DNA of 64,000 bases from Methanoregula sp. (GTDB lineage Archaea; Halobacteriota; Methanomicrobia; Methanomicrobiales; Methanospirillaceae). A model generated the notes under the pieces. The model searched no databases. It was not told the origin of the DNA and saw only the letters and a list, made by a program, of their open reading frames with translations. Shown here piece by piece: positions 53,682 through 62,984 of the stretch. The stretch lies in contig JBAZQB010000001.1 of NCBI GenBank assembly GCA_041645435.1, positions 248,001 through 312,000 of the forward strand, read 5' to 3'. The first letter of the stretch is position 1. Each line of letters begins with the position of its first letter. Position numbers and translations under genes: made by a program.

Positions 53682-54572
53682 TTACCGGGGCATTGTTCCG
53701 GTCACAGTGGTATTTTCCGAATGCGATACCCACTCGGTGAACCCGCCTTCGTACATCACGACATCCGGGTACCCCAGATACCATTTCAGGATGAGAAACA
53801 CTGCTGCGGCTGTCCTTCCCGTACCGCAGGAGCAGATAATCCTTTTTTCCGGGGCAATCTCCAGCCCTGCGAGAAGTGCGCGAATCTCTCTCTCCGGTTT
53901 TAAGAGTGAGGGATTATCGGCATCAAAGAGGTGGGTTGCCGGAAGACTGACTGCGCCGGGGATATGACCCGGTTTTCTCCATGGTCCCTGCCCCTCATAC
54001 CAAGGTGACGGCCGCGTGTCTACCAGTATTACCTCCGGGTCATCTTTTATGCGAACGCATTCTTCGTACCCGATGAAGAGGTCGAGCGGCATCTCCACCG
54101 TAAATGCTGAGGGAAAAGACTCCCCGAAATCCTGTGCCGGCGGATAGCCCCCGGCTTTCCACTGCTCTAGGCCGCCATTGAGTATCATCACCCGCCGGCA
54201 CCCGAACCGGACCAGCGAGTAGGCAATGAATGGCGCTTCCAGCCCGTCACCGGTTACCGGTGTGGACACGTTTGCCGGCCGGCATGCTGAATACACCACA
54301 ATCGGGCGGTCCTCCCCGATCCCCAGCGTACGGAACAGTACCTGCGCCACTTCGGCGGGAATCCAGCGAACGGGTATCCCCCCGATGTGCATGCGGAGCA
54401 ATCCTTCATGGAGGTGAATGGCACCGGGGATATGCTCCGTGAAGTAGGCATGGGTATTCTGCCGGCAGTCGATAATGACCAGCCCGGGATCGTTCCGGTG
54501 TGCGTCCAGCCATGCCGGAGTGACCCAGCGGACCACGCTTTTATCCGGGCTTTTTGGATTACTCTCTTTCAT
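53682..54572 (-). CDS. Two-domain rhodanese (thiosulfate/3-mercaptopyruvate sulfurtransferase)
   Basis: The 296-residue protein has an inactive-type N-terminal rhodanese domain (LVIIDCRQNTHAYFTEHIPGA, residues about 20-145) and a catalytic C-terminal domain (VILVDTRPSPWYEG, HIPGAVSLPA) with the active-site loop CSCGTGRTA; the catalytic Cys is the second of CSC or its first. It transfers sulfane sulfur to cyanide or cellular acceptors. CRPANVSTPV in the N-terminal loop also keeps a Cys. Confidence 0.88.
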   Translation of the reverse strand: MKESNPKSPDKSVVRWVTPAWLDAHRNDPGLVIIDCRQNTHAYFTEHIPGAIHLHEGLLRMHIGGIPVRWIPAEVAQVLFRTLGIGEDRPIVVYSACRPANVSTPVTGDGLEAPFIAYSLVRFGCRRVMILNGGLEQWKAGGYPPAQDFGESFPSAFTVEMPLDLFIGYEECVRIKDDPEVILVDTRPSPWYEGQGPWRKPGHIPGAVSLPATHLFDADNPSLLKPEREIRALLAGLEIAPEKRIICSCGTGRTAAAVFLILKWYLGYPDVVMYEGGFTEWVSHSENTTVTGTMPR

Positions 54573-54754
54573 AAACCGAATTATTCCGTTCTGATTTCAC
54601 CATCAGACTTGGTCGTAGTAACGCTCTTTTTCACCGGAACGGTTATAGTTTATGCATAAGGTAAACCTGAGACAACGAAATGCATCCTGCCTTGTTTTCT
54701 CTGTCAGCAGTATCCTTTTGCCCGAATGGCTACCGGCAAAAAAACTAAAAAAAA

Positions 54755-55387
54755 TTATCCCAGCAGCAGTTTTTTGAGCTGGACAAACTCCTCAACCGTG
54801 TACTGTCCCTCGGCAGTTGTCTCACCCATATGACAGTACACCAGTTCAGAGCCAAAGAGCGGCAGCACTGCCCGGGCATACCGGAATGCAGAGCCCATCA
54901 CCCCGCAGCAGATCGGTTGTTTCACCGCGTGCGTGAATGCGATCAGCTCGATGACATCATCGGCATTTCCCGGCGTGACAATGATCTTCACGATATCCCC
55001 GTACGCCCGGAGTTCGCGTTCCATGACGAACAATACATGCAGCGGCATCATCATGGGCGCATGGTGGGAAGCGATGATCTTTGTTCCCGCGTCCTTTACG
55101 CAGACCGCATTTTTTACAAACTGCTGTTCCACGTCCACGTATTCGACAAGGGAGACGATCGGCCGGATCTTCTTCTCCCATTCCTTACCGTCACCGAAAA
55201 ACTGTCCCCCCTCCCGTCCGGAGCGGAGGGTTGCAATAATAGGCAGCGAACAGGTTTTTTTGCACTGCTGAACCAGCTTCTTCGGATCCCCCTTCATCAG
55301 GTCAAACCTGAGTTCAATCATATCGGCTCCCTGTTCCTGTGCACGGGATGCCTGGAGCGGATCCGTAAGCGCTGCAACGATCTTCAT
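54755..55387 (-). CDS. aroD: 3-dehydroquinate dehydratase type I
   Basis: AroD converts 3-dehydroquinate to 3-dehydroshikimate, the step missing from the aromatic operon 2.2 kb away. The 210-residue class I aldolase-like protein shows ADMIELRFDL, LPIIATLRSGREGG, IIASHHAP (catalytic His) and YGDIVKIIVTP (Schiff-base Lys). ATG 55387 (MKIVAALTD) is preferred; the frame is open to 55489, giving 34 extra residues. Confidence 0.92.
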   Translation of the reverse strand: MKIVAALTDPLQASRAQEQGADMIELRFDLMKGDPKKLVQQCKKTCSLPIIATLRSGREGGQFFGDGKEWEKKIRPIVSLVEYVDVEQQFVKNAVCVKDAGTKIIASHHAPMMMPLHVLFVMERELRAYGDIVKIIVTPGNADDVIELIAFTHAVKQPICCGVMGSAFRYARAVLPLFGSELVYCHMGETTAEGQYTVEEFVQLKKLLLG

Positions 55388-55535
55388 GTACCGTGGTGTT
55401 GGCCGGCTGCTCACAAAAAGATACGCCAAAACCTGAACGGGATTGAGACGACCGGTTGTCACGTGAGCGGTTTGTTCGTTACCTGACAAAAGATACCTGT
55501 TTATCCCTTTTTAAGGCAATAGATCTGTCACGGTC

Positions 55536-56072
55536 ATGGAGAGCGACGCGATTCCCCCCTATATCCGCCTGTTTATCATCGCGATAGCGAAATGCGTGGG
55601 ACTTGTCATTATTGTTCCCGTTGCAGCTGCTGTTCTCTTCTCCCAATCGGTCATGGCAACGGTCGCCCTTATCCCGAGCATGCTCCTCATCGAATACGGG
55701 GCTGCTCCCATCGGTATCGCTCTTGGCCTGCATCCTGCGTTTGTCCTTCTGGTACTGAGCAGCATGGCGCTGGGAATCACCCTGTGCATGTTCGATATCT
55801 TCGATACGATCGGTCAGCATTCCGAACGGGTAGCACAGTTTCTTGCACGATCGGAAGAAAAAGTAAAACAGTCCACGCTCATTTCAACATACGGCATCTA
55901 CGGGCTCATTCCCTGCGTTATCACCCTGGGCCTCTATGTCTGTCCCCCCGTTGCATGGGCATTTGCGTGGCCCCGGCAACGCTCAATCATCCTGATCATG
56001 GGAGGCTTTATCGCCATTTCGGTAATCCTTATTCTTGTTACACTCGGAGTGTTCAGCATCATCTTCCATTAA
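55536..56072 (+). CDS. Membrane protein, possibly small-multidrug-export-like
   Basis: The 178-residue protein has four or five transmembrane segments and the loop FDTIGQHSERVAQFLARSEE. The hydrophobic layout and GIYGLIPCVITLGLYVCPP region recall the PF06695-type small export proteins, but I am not sure. It lies just upstream of the U32 peptidase gene and in the same direction. Confidence 0.6.
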   Translation: MESDAIPPYIRLFIIAIAKCVGLVIIVPVAAAVLFSQSVMATVALIPSMLLIEYGAAPIGIALGLHPAFVLLVLSSMALGITLCMFDIFDTIGQHSERVAQFLARSEEKVKQSTLISTYGIYGLIPCVITLGLYVCPPVAWAFAWPRQRSIILIMGGFIAISVILILVTLGVFSIIFH

Positions 56073-56085
56073 AGAGGAGAGTCTT

Positions 56086-58740
56086 TTGTCCAACCCTGTC
56101 TGCATCCCCGGCAAAAAACCGCTTCCTGAGCTGCTCGCACCAGCGGGCTCGCCCGAAGCGTTCCGGGCGGCAATTGCCGCGGGTGCTGATGCAGTCTACC
56201 TGAGCGGAAAGCGGTTTGGCGCCCGGAAATTTGCTGCCAATTTTTCCGACGCAGAGATTGAAGAATCGGTCAGTTTTGCCCATGCCCGCGGCGTACGCGT
56301 GTACGTGACCGTCAATACCCTCATCCATGACCGCGAGATCGCAGGCACTATCGAGTATCTCATCTGGCTGTACTCGATCGGTGTTGATGCAGTCCTTATC
56401 CAGGATATCGGGATCGCTGCCCTGGCGCGGGAGATTGTTCCCGGTCTTGTCATCCACGCCTCTACCCAGATGACCATTCACGATGCTGAAGGGGTACAAT
56501 GGGCGGCAGAACAGGGATTTTCCCGCGTTGTGCTCGCACGGGAACTCTCGCTTGCCGAAGTGGAGCAGATCGCAACCACTACCAAGGATACCGGTGTCGG
56601 GCTCGAGGTTTTTGCACACGGGGCGCTATGCTATGGTTATTCCGGGCAATGTCTCCTCTCCTCCGTCATCGGGGGCAGGAGCGGGAACCGGGGAATGTGT
56701 GCCCAGCCGTGCAGGAAACCCTACACGCTTGTCACCGGAACAACCGATGCCTATGGCAGGCCGGTACAGGTTCTGCCCCTCCCTGCGCGGGAACCCTATC
56801 TCCTCTCACCAAAAGATCTCTGCACGTACGGGCATCTGCATGCACTTGCCGCATCGCCGGTTACCTCGTTAAAGATTGAGGGAAGGATGAAATCCCCGGA
56901 GTACGTGGCAGTGGTTGTTGCTGCATACCGGCGGGCACTCGATGCCATCGCAGCAGGAGACAAGAGCCCGCTTCCTGACGAGATGGACAACCTCCTCATC
57001 GCGTTCAACCGCGGTTTTACGGCCGGGTATCTCTTCGTTAACCGGCACCGGGCACTCATGGGCAGGGATGCGCCCGATAACCGGGGATTGTTTATTGGAA
57101 CGGTAAGCCGGTACGATGCGAAAACGAGAACCGCAGCCGTGAGGATCGATAGTGAAAGGGTACCGAAACCCGGAGACGGGCTCTTTTTCATCGATCAGCA
57201 ATTCCCGGAACAACAATTCGGGTTTGCCCTCAATACTGCCCCGACCCGGACAAAGGAAAGTATCGTCCTTGCCCTCCCACAACCGGCAGGCCCGGGCACA
57301 AAGGTATACCTCACTTCTTCCGTGGACCTGACCGCCCATGCCCGGCAGATCATCGGTCATCCCTCGACAAACCTGCGCCACCCGGTACCGCTCGATCTTG
57401 ACGTACGGGTAGACGATCGCGGTCGGCTGACTCTCGATGGCCGGATACATCCGGCTGACGGGCGGGAAATCACGATATCCTCCACGCCGGATATTACGCT
57501 TGTGCCGGCCGAGTCCCGCCCGCTTACGGCTGAACTGATGGAGCAGCAGATGAGAAAGAGCGGTGGCACCCCGTTTGTTATCGCGACAGTAACCATGCAC
57601 TATGCCGGGGATCTCTTTGCCCCGCTTGCGGAACTGAACCGGGCACGCAGGGATTTTCTGGCACGTGCACAATCCGAACTTGTGGCCGCATCCCGTCCAC
57701 CATCAGAACAGGTTTTGCGGGCAAAAACCTGCTGGCAGACGCGGGAAGGTGATTATCTCCCGGCAAATCCTGAGTCGCCGTCCGTCAAATCCCCCTCCCC
57801 GCTCCGGCTCGCAGTCTATACGGATTCCCTTGACGCGGTTCGCGTGGCCACGGAGTCGGGGATTGACCGGGTATATTTCGAACCGGATATCACTCTTCCG
57901 GACACTGTCACCAGCTGTTGTCATACTGAACATGCAGGGACAGAAGAACAGATCAGGATGGCTGTTGAACTATGCCGGACCCATAGTATTCCCCTTGTAT
58001 GGAAGTTCCCCCGCATAACAAGAACGGCATTTTCTGACGCCATTCTTCCTTTGGTAAGGGAAGTATCTGGTAGTGGCATAGAGGGAATCATGGTAGAAAA
58101 CCCGGGCATGATCCATGCTCTCCACCGGATCGCACCCCGGTGTGTCATATCGGGTTCCACCGGGCTGAATGTGTTCAACCATGTAACCGTAAAAAAACTC
58201 TCATCCGATTGCCACCTGCTCACCCTGTCACCGGAACTCTCCCGGCAGGAGTGCAGGGTTTTGGTATCTGCTGCGCGGAAGACGGGGCTGGATACCCGCT
58301 TTGCCCTGATAGTGCAGGGTGTCATTGAGGCGATCATCTCCGATGACTGCCTGCTGGAACCCCACCTGCACTGCAGGGGCGAACCAGAAAAACAAAAAGA
58401 TGTTTTTTTTGGTATCCGTGACTCCACCGGCCACGTATTTCCGGTCCGCACGGATAGTGAATGCAGAACCCATATCGGCAATGCCGCTGAGCTCTGCCTC
58501 GTGGATCATCTTCCGGAAATCCGGGATATTGGCATCAGTGAAGTGGTGATCGATGCCCGGGGAAGGCCCGGGGCCTATGTTTCGGCAATGATACCTGTTT
58601 ACCAGGACGCGCTGGGTATCCTTGCTGCCCTACAACCGGTGGGGGAAAAGAGACTGCAGGCGCTCAAAGACCGGATCAGGAAGTGTTCCCTGGGTGAGAT
58701 CACCGCAGGTCATTTCATCCGGGGGCTGAAAGAATCATAA
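56086..58740 (+). CDS. U32-family peptidase
   Basis: The 884-residue protein starts with TTG at 56086, with AAGAGGAG about 8 nt upstream; a longer in-frame start at 56035 would be inside the previous gene. N-terminal U32 domain: LLAPAGSPEAFRAAIAAGAD and the family signature EVFAHGALCYGYSGQCLLS. A DUF3656-like middle and a second U32-like C-terminal region (from about residue 570) follow. Relatives include bacterial RNA- and tRNA-modifying U32 enzymes that hydroxylate; the exact role here is unknown. Confidence 0.88.
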   Translation: MSNPVCIPGKKPLPELLAPAGSPEAFRAAIAAGADAVYLSGKRFGARKFAANFSDAEIEESVSFAHARGVRVYVTVNTLIHDREIAGTIEYLIWLYSIGVDAVLIQDIGIAALAREIVPGLVIHASTQMTIHDAEGVQWAAEQGFSRVVLARELSLAEVEQIATTTKDTGVGLEVFAHGALCYGYSGQCLLSSVIGGRSGNRGMCAQPCRKPYTLVTGTTDAYGRPVQVLPLPAREPYLLSPKDLCTYGHLHALAASPVTSLKIEGRMKSPEYVAVVVAAYRRALDAIAAGDKSPLPDEMDNLLIAFNRGFTAGYLFVNRHRALMGRDAPDNRGLFIGTVSRYDAKTRTAAVRIDSERVPKPGDGLFFIDQQFPEQQFGFALNTAPTRTKESIVLALPQPAGPGTKVYLTSSVDLTAHARQIIGHPSTNLRHPVPLDLDVRVDDRGRLTLDGRIHPADGREITISSTPDITLVPAESRPLTAELMEQQMRKSGGTPFVIATVTMHYAGDLFAPLAELNRARRDFLARAQSELVAASRPPSEQVLRAKTCWQTREGDYLPANPESPSVKSPSPLRLAVYTDSLDAVRVATESGIDRVYFEPDITLPDTVTSCCHTEHAGTEEQIRMAVELCRTHSIPLVWKFPRITRTAFSDAILPLVREVSGSGIEGIMVENPGMIHALHRIAPRCVISGSTGLNVFNHVTVKKLSSDCHLLTLSPELSRQECRVLVSAARKTGLDTRFALIVQGVIEAIISDDCLLEPHLHCRGEPEKQKDVFFGIRDSTGHVFPVRTDSECRTHIGNAAELCLVDHLPEIRDIGISEVVIDARGRPGAYVSAMIPVYQDALGILAALQPVGEKRLQALKDRIRKCSLGEITAGHFIRGLKES

Positions 58741-58835
58741 AAAATGCGGTGCAGTGTGGAGTTTTTTTAAAAACCTTCATCAGGTAAAAAACTGCAATCG
58801 TGTAATCAGGAATTAATATTTAAGGAGTGTCAGAT

Positions 58836-59504
58836 ATGCCTTCACCACTAATCCTTGTGAACCTGAAAACGTACCGGGAGGGGATGGGCAACCGTGCCCA
58901 CATGATCGCACAGGCAGCAGAACTCGTATCGCGCGAAAGCGGGGCGGTTATTGGTATAGCCCCGTCATACATCGATCTCCACCCGATCAGTCATCACTTT
59001 GCCATTCCGGTCTATGCACAGCACGTGGACGGGTGTGAACCCGGCGCGAACACCGGGCATATTACCGTTGATGCGATCAAAGTCGCGGGTGCGGCAGGTT
59101 CCCTCGTAAACCACTCGGAACAGCGCCTGACTCTTGCAGATATCGAAGCTTCGGTCAGGGGCCTCGCGGCGCACAAGCTCATCTCGGTGGTCTGTACAAA
59201 CAATGAGGCCGCCAGTGCCGGTGCCGCTGCCCTTGGGCCGGACTATGTAGCCATTGAGCCCCCGGAACTTATCGGAAGCGGCGTATCGGTCTCAAAAGCA
59301 AATCCGGATATTATCAGGAGATCGGTTGCTGCGGTCCACGCAGTACATCCAAAGGTAAAAGTATTGACCGGCGCCGGGATCCAGTCAGGAGAATGCGTAA
59401 AGATCGCCGTGGACCTCGGAACGGATGGCGTGCTGCTCGCATCAAGTGTAGTAAAAGCAAAAGATCCGGGCGCGATTCTTCGGGATCTCGTCTCAAAACT
59501 CTGA
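58836..59504 (+). CDS. tpiA: Triosephosphate isomerase (archaeal type)
   Basis: TpiA interconverts dihydroxyacetone phosphate and glyceraldehyde 3-phosphate. The 222-residue length matches archaeal forms. Catalytic residues: Lys in VNLKTYREG, His in LVNHSEQRL, and Glu in AIEPPELIGSG. ATG 58836 has AAGGAG 9 nt upstream; the GTG at 58827 lies too close to it. Confidence 0.95.
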   Translation: MPSPLILVNLKTYREGMGNRAHMIAQAAELVSRESGAVIGIAPSYIDLHPISHHFAIPVYAQHVDGCEPGANTGHITVDAIKVAGAAGSLVNHSEQRLTLADIEASVRGLAAHKLISVVCTNNEAASAGAAALGPDYVAIEPPELIGSGVSVSKANPDIIRRSVAAVHAVHPKVKVLTGAGIQSGECVKIAVDLGTDGVLLASSVVKAKDPGAILRDLVSKL

Positions 59505-59532
59505 TAACAAAATTTTTTCGTTTAAGGGCGAG

Positions 59533-59634
59533 TTATTTGAGGAAAAGGTACCAGATTCCCACAATCACCACAAATATTACAACGCCGATTCCGATGACCG
59601 TCATGCTGCTGATTTCCGTGGATTCTTCTGCCAT
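59533..59634 (-). CDS. 33-residue single-pass membrane peptide
   Basis: A short minus-strand ORF reads MAEESTEISSMTVIGIG followed by a strongly hydrophobic helix ending WYLFLK. It is preceded by AAGGA about 9 nt upstream of the ATG. The acidic N-terminus and single helix are typical of real small membrane proteins. It lies between tpiA and the HTH-CBS regulator, on the same strand as the latter. Function unknown. Confidence 0.55.
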   Translation of the reverse strand: MAEESTEISSMTVIGIGVVIFVVIVGIWYLFLK

Positions 59635-59785
59635 GTAAACACGTCCTTGGTGGATTCAACCACGATAGGTAATCGTTTAATTATTACTATAAATACTCTC
59701 TGTCTTTACCGTATCCTGTCTTTCCGAGGATCTGAATACATATTTTACGATAATATGAGGCAGCCCAATAAAATGGGAAAAAGGA

Positions 59786-60340
59786 TCAAACAATTAACGA
59801 GATCAGGTCATGCTTGGTAATTACACCCCGGACCATTCGGCCCTCCACCACCAGCACCGCGTGGTTCTGCTGGAGGATATTAATAACCGTCTCCACATCC
59901 ATGTCCGGAGGCACTGTCGGAAATCCCGGCTCCATAAAATCCCGCACAACAAACAGGTGGGTCTTGTGCAGGCGCTGCTGTTCGATTGCCTTTACAATCA
60001 CTGTTTCTGAAATGCACCCGACAGGAGATCCCCGTTCAATGACCGGCAACTGTGAGATATTATTTTTCTCGAAAATCTCAACTGCGCGGGTAATTGCGTC
60101 CTGAGGCTGGACAGAGAGCACGGGCATGTGCATGATCTGCGCTGCCTTGATCTTCTTGGGCTCGGAGCTGTTGAGCACCACAATGATCTTGTTGAGAGTA
60201 CTTATTCGGGGGTCAACATTTCCTGCTTCGATCCTTGCAACCATTGACTGGCTGATTCCTGCCCGCCGGGCCAGTTCGGTCTGTTTCAGACCAAGCGATT
60301 CGCGGCGCGTGCGAAGTTCTTCCGGGGTTGGGATATGCAT
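59786..60340 (-). CDS. HTH (XRE-type) protein with two CBS domains
   Basis: The 184-residue protein has a cro/C1 HTH (residues about 8-65; LKQTELARRAGISQSMVARI) followed by a CBS pair (IMHMPVLSVQPQDAITRAVEI, VVRDFMEPGFPTVPPDMDVE). CBS pairs bind adenine nucleotides, so it may act as an energy-sensing transcription regulator. This architecture is common in methanogens. Target unknown. Confidence 0.88.
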   Translation of the reverse strand: MHIPTPEELRTRRESLGLKQTELARRAGISQSMVARIEAGNVDPRISTLNKIIVVLNSSEPKKIKAAQIMHMPVLSVQPQDAITRAVEIFEKNNISQLPVIERGSPVGCISETVIVKAIEQQRLHKTHLFVVRDFMEPGFPTVPPDMDVETVINILQQNHAVLVVEGRMVRGVITKHDLISLIV

Positions 60341-60809
60341 CTTGATTACTGATGGTGATAGAAAGTAATCAATCTTATGCTCACTTCAACGTGCCCATGA
60401 TAAAAAGGTACACTTTACGCGCTGTTTCATCGGGCAATGGGAAATTGCTCTCTGAGGCTGGGTGATTTTTTCTATGAATCAGGGTTATTTTCCTCCCGGT
60501 CATGCAAAATTCTTTAAACAGTACTGCATATAGCTATCAACGATAACCCAATCCACACATTGTTGGATTAGTGTTCAACATGGCCGATTGTCTCTCTGAA
60601 GATGACGATGAAGAGCACCATCCGGTGTTTCTTACCTCTTTAATTATTTATCCCGGTACACATGGTGCAGAGCGAAAAATATGCTGTTCCATCCCGGCAT
60701 ATGCACATCTGTCAGCCTGTAATAACCCCTTGTCACAGATAATTCCGGGCGAAACAGGTGCAATTAACCCGGTTTTTCAGAACCGTTGTTCTTACGGGTT
60801 GATGGGATT
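60341..60809. other. Intergenic region before the amidoligase cluster
   Basis: No supported gene; the 80-codon frame at 60571-60813 is not convincing. The region presumably carries the promoter of the downstream cluster and that of the HTH-CBS gene. Confidence 0.4.
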
Positions 60810-61619
60810 ATGAACAATAGAGGGGGTAAAACCCCACCCCCGGAAAAAATCGCCCTTCCCCAAAGTGCAGGATACGGTCCAGCTGCAATCGCCATCACAC
60901 CACAACCTGCAGCAGTAAAACCGGCTTTCTACCTTTCACCTGTAACGTGTGCAGGGAAACTTCCGGCAAAAACAAACGGCAGAAAAAACAACCTGCTGCA
61001 CAAAGATTCGCTTTTTATTATCAGGCGTGGTGAGATTTCCCACGTAGTAAGTGAAGATTACTCGTACAAAACCGACACGTACTATACTATCCTGCAAAAG
61101 GAGATGGAGGGAATGAAGATACACCCGTCCTCCGGTGCGGTGATCGATGCGTTTGTCGTGCCCATCTGTCTTGAACGGGCAAAACTCGCCGGTATCCCGG
61201 TCTGTGATTGGGAGATCTCGCAGGGATATGTACCGCTGCCAGCCATCATCTATGGCCTGAACTATTTTGCAACAACCGCGGAGTATATTACCGTCTATGA
61301 CAACGAGGGAGCAAAAGAAGCAGTCCGGCATTTCACCAACAAAGGGAAATACCCTTTCTGTTACCAGAAACTGGGCGAAGATGTAAAAATCAGCGAGTGT
61401 ACGGTAATCTTCGGAAAGACCGGTGGTGAGGATGACGCTGTCGCAGATATAGCCGGGAAAATCTATGATCTCTTTTCAATTCCTCTCTTCCAGATGGTGC
61501 TGGTGAAAAACGGAAATCACTCTGCCCTTTCATCGCTGTCTCCTGCCCGGTATTCTCACATGACCGACAATGAACGTGTGATCCTTGAAGCATTCCTGTC
61601 CCACCAGGAGTTCCTATGA
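60810..61619 (+). CDS. RLAN-like protein (RimK-like ATP-grasp N-terminal partner)
   Basis: The protein has a low-complexity N-terminal ~70 residues, then DYSYKTDTYYTILQKEME, IHPSSGAVIDAFVVPI and DWEISQGYVPLPAII, which look like the RLAN domain normally fused to RimK-type ATP-grasp enzymes; here it stands as a separate gene. The true start is uncertain (60786 TTG, 60810 ATG or later). It overlaps the ATP-grasp gene by 4 nt (ATGA), so the two are coupled and probably form one enzyme. Assignment by pattern, moderately sure. Confidence 0.65.
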   Translation: MNNRGGKTPPPEKIALPQSAGYGPAAIAITPQPAAVKPAFYLSPVTCAGKLPAKTNGRKNNLLHKDSLFIIRRGEISHVVSEDYSYKTDTYYTILQKEMEGMKIHPSSGAVIDAFVVPICLERAKLAGIPVCDWEISQGYVPLPAIIYGLNYFATTAEYITVYDNEGAKEAVRHFTNKGKYPFCYQKLGEDVKISECTVIFGKTGGEDDAVADIAGKIYDLFSIPLFQMVLVKNGNHSALSSLSPARYSHMTDNERVILEAFLSHQEFL

Positions 61620-62488
61620 GCCGGCTGGGGATCTTCGTTGACCGGAAAACCCTTTCGAATTCCGAGCAGCTGAATGCCCTGATCCGGTGCCGTGACGTTG
61701 CCGAGACTCTGGGTCACTCAGCGAATTTTATCTTCCCGGTGGATATCCAGAAGATCAAAAAGATGGATGCGCTCTTTATCCGGGCCCGGACTGACCCGAT
61801 GAATATTACCTATGTAGCCGCACAGATGGCAGGGTTTCATGGAATCCCGGTCATTGATGATCCGGATTCGATACGGTGCTGTTCGGATAAGATCCACATG
61901 TATTCCCGGTTGATCAAAAAGAATGTCTCTCTCCCAAAGACGGTCTTTTTACCCAGGCAGGAGCTGAATGTCGAACGGGTGACCCGGCTTTTTGACGAAC
62001 TCGGCACGCCACTTGTAGTGAAAGAACCTTCCACTTCCTTCTCCCTCCGTGTCGAAAAAGTAAGCGATATTGCAGATTTTTTCAAGGTTGCCCACCGGTT
62101 CATCAAGATGTCTGACTGGATTGTCGTCCAGCAATATATCGAGAGCAAATATGACTGGAGGATCGGGGTGCTTGATGGTAAACTGCTCTATGCCTGCAAA
62201 TACACGATTCCTTCGGTCACGTTCAAGATACAGGCCTCGGTCAATGGTCATATTGTCTATTGCGGGGTTGACAGTGTTCCGCCCGAAGAGGTTCCGCCCC
62301 ACGTGATCCAACTGGGGATCGATGCGGGGAATGCCATCGGACGGGGATTGTATGGCGTCGATATAAAAAACAATAACGGCGATGCGTACGTGATTGAAGT
62401 GAATGACAACCCGTCGATCGAGAGCGGTGAGGATGATTGTTATCCCCGTGTCTTCGAGACGATTATATCCCATCTTTTTGCAGCGTGA
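61616..62488 (+). CDS. RimK-like ATP-grasp ligase
   Basis: ATP-grasp enzymes join a carboxylate to an amine via acyl phosphate. The 290-residue protein shows the ATP-grasp core: DDPDSIRCCSDKIHMYSRL, LGTPLVVKEPS (lysine), VVQQYIESKYDWRIGVLDG, and VDIKNNNGDAYVIEVNDNPS (Mg2+-binding Glu/Asn). It resembles RimK/LysX-type amino-acid ligases. The substrate is unknown; the neighbouring GCS2 gene suggests gamma-glutamyl or amino-acid amide chemistry. Confidence 0.88.
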   Translation: MSRLGIFVDRKTLSNSEQLNALIRCRDVAETLGHSANFIFPVDIQKIKKMDALFIRARTDPMNITYVAAQMAGFHGIPVIDDPDSIRCCSDKIHMYSRLIKKNVSLPKTVFLPRQELNVERVTRLFDELGTPLVVKEPSTSFSLRVEKVSDIADFFKVAHRFIKMSDWIVVQQYIESKYDWRIGVLDGKLLYACKYTIPSVTFKIQASVNGHIVYCGVDSVPPEEVPPHVIQLGIDAGNAIGRGLYGVDIKNNNGDAYVIEVNDNPSIESGEDDCYPRVFETIISHLFAA

Positions 62489-62493
62489 TTGTT

Positions 62494-62970
62494 ATGGAAA
62501 ACTGGTTACTACGTGCTGAAACGATCTGTATGGAATGCGGCGGTCACTGCTGCGATGAGGCTCATCCCCCGGTATCATCCGCGTGTTGTGAGCGTCTGAC
62601 AGCGGCCGGGGTATCCCCCGATGTATTTGAATTCGTCGGGTACAAGCGGTTAAAAACCCGGGAAAATGGTGAATGCGTCCTCTCAAAGAATGGCAAATGC
62701 AGTATTCATGCCTTTAAGCCCGAGACCTGCCGGTCAGGACCGTTTACCTTTGATATGAACGGCGACATGATCGCAATTTACCTCAAACATGAGCGGATCT
62801 GTCCCATTGTCGGCCTGTTAAAGGAGATACCGGAAGCGTACCGGCAGCAGTATGAGCTTGCAGTCAGGAGTATCACGCACCTCGTTAAGAATCTGACCGA
62901 TGACGAGCTTGCGGTGATCTGCCGGATCGAAGAGCCCGAAACCGACAAAGTGGCAGAAATCCCCCGGTAG
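62494..62970 (+). CDS. YkgJ-family Cys-cluster protein
   Basis: The 158-residue protein has a Cys-rich N-terminus (CMECGGHCC, then CC) and two later Cys groups (CVLSKNGKCSIHAFKPETC), the pattern of YkgJ/Fe-S or zinc-binding proteins. It starts 6 nt after the ATP-grasp gene. Its role is unknown; position in the cluster suggests an iron- or redox-dependent step. Confidence 0.85.
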   Translation: MENWLLRAETICMECGGHCCDEAHPPVSSACCERLTAAGVSPDVFEFVGYKRLKTRENGECVLSKNGKCSIHAFKPETCRSGPFTFDMNGDMIAIYLKHERICPIVGLLKEIPEAYRQQYELAVRSITHLVKNLTDDELAVICRIEEPETDKVAEIPR

Positions 62971-62984
62971 GATCATCTCTGATT

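Noticed and set aside
60571..60813. 80-codon plus-strand ORF upstream of the RLAN-like gene
   Set aside because: No family, no ribosome binding site; the sequence composition does not look coding.
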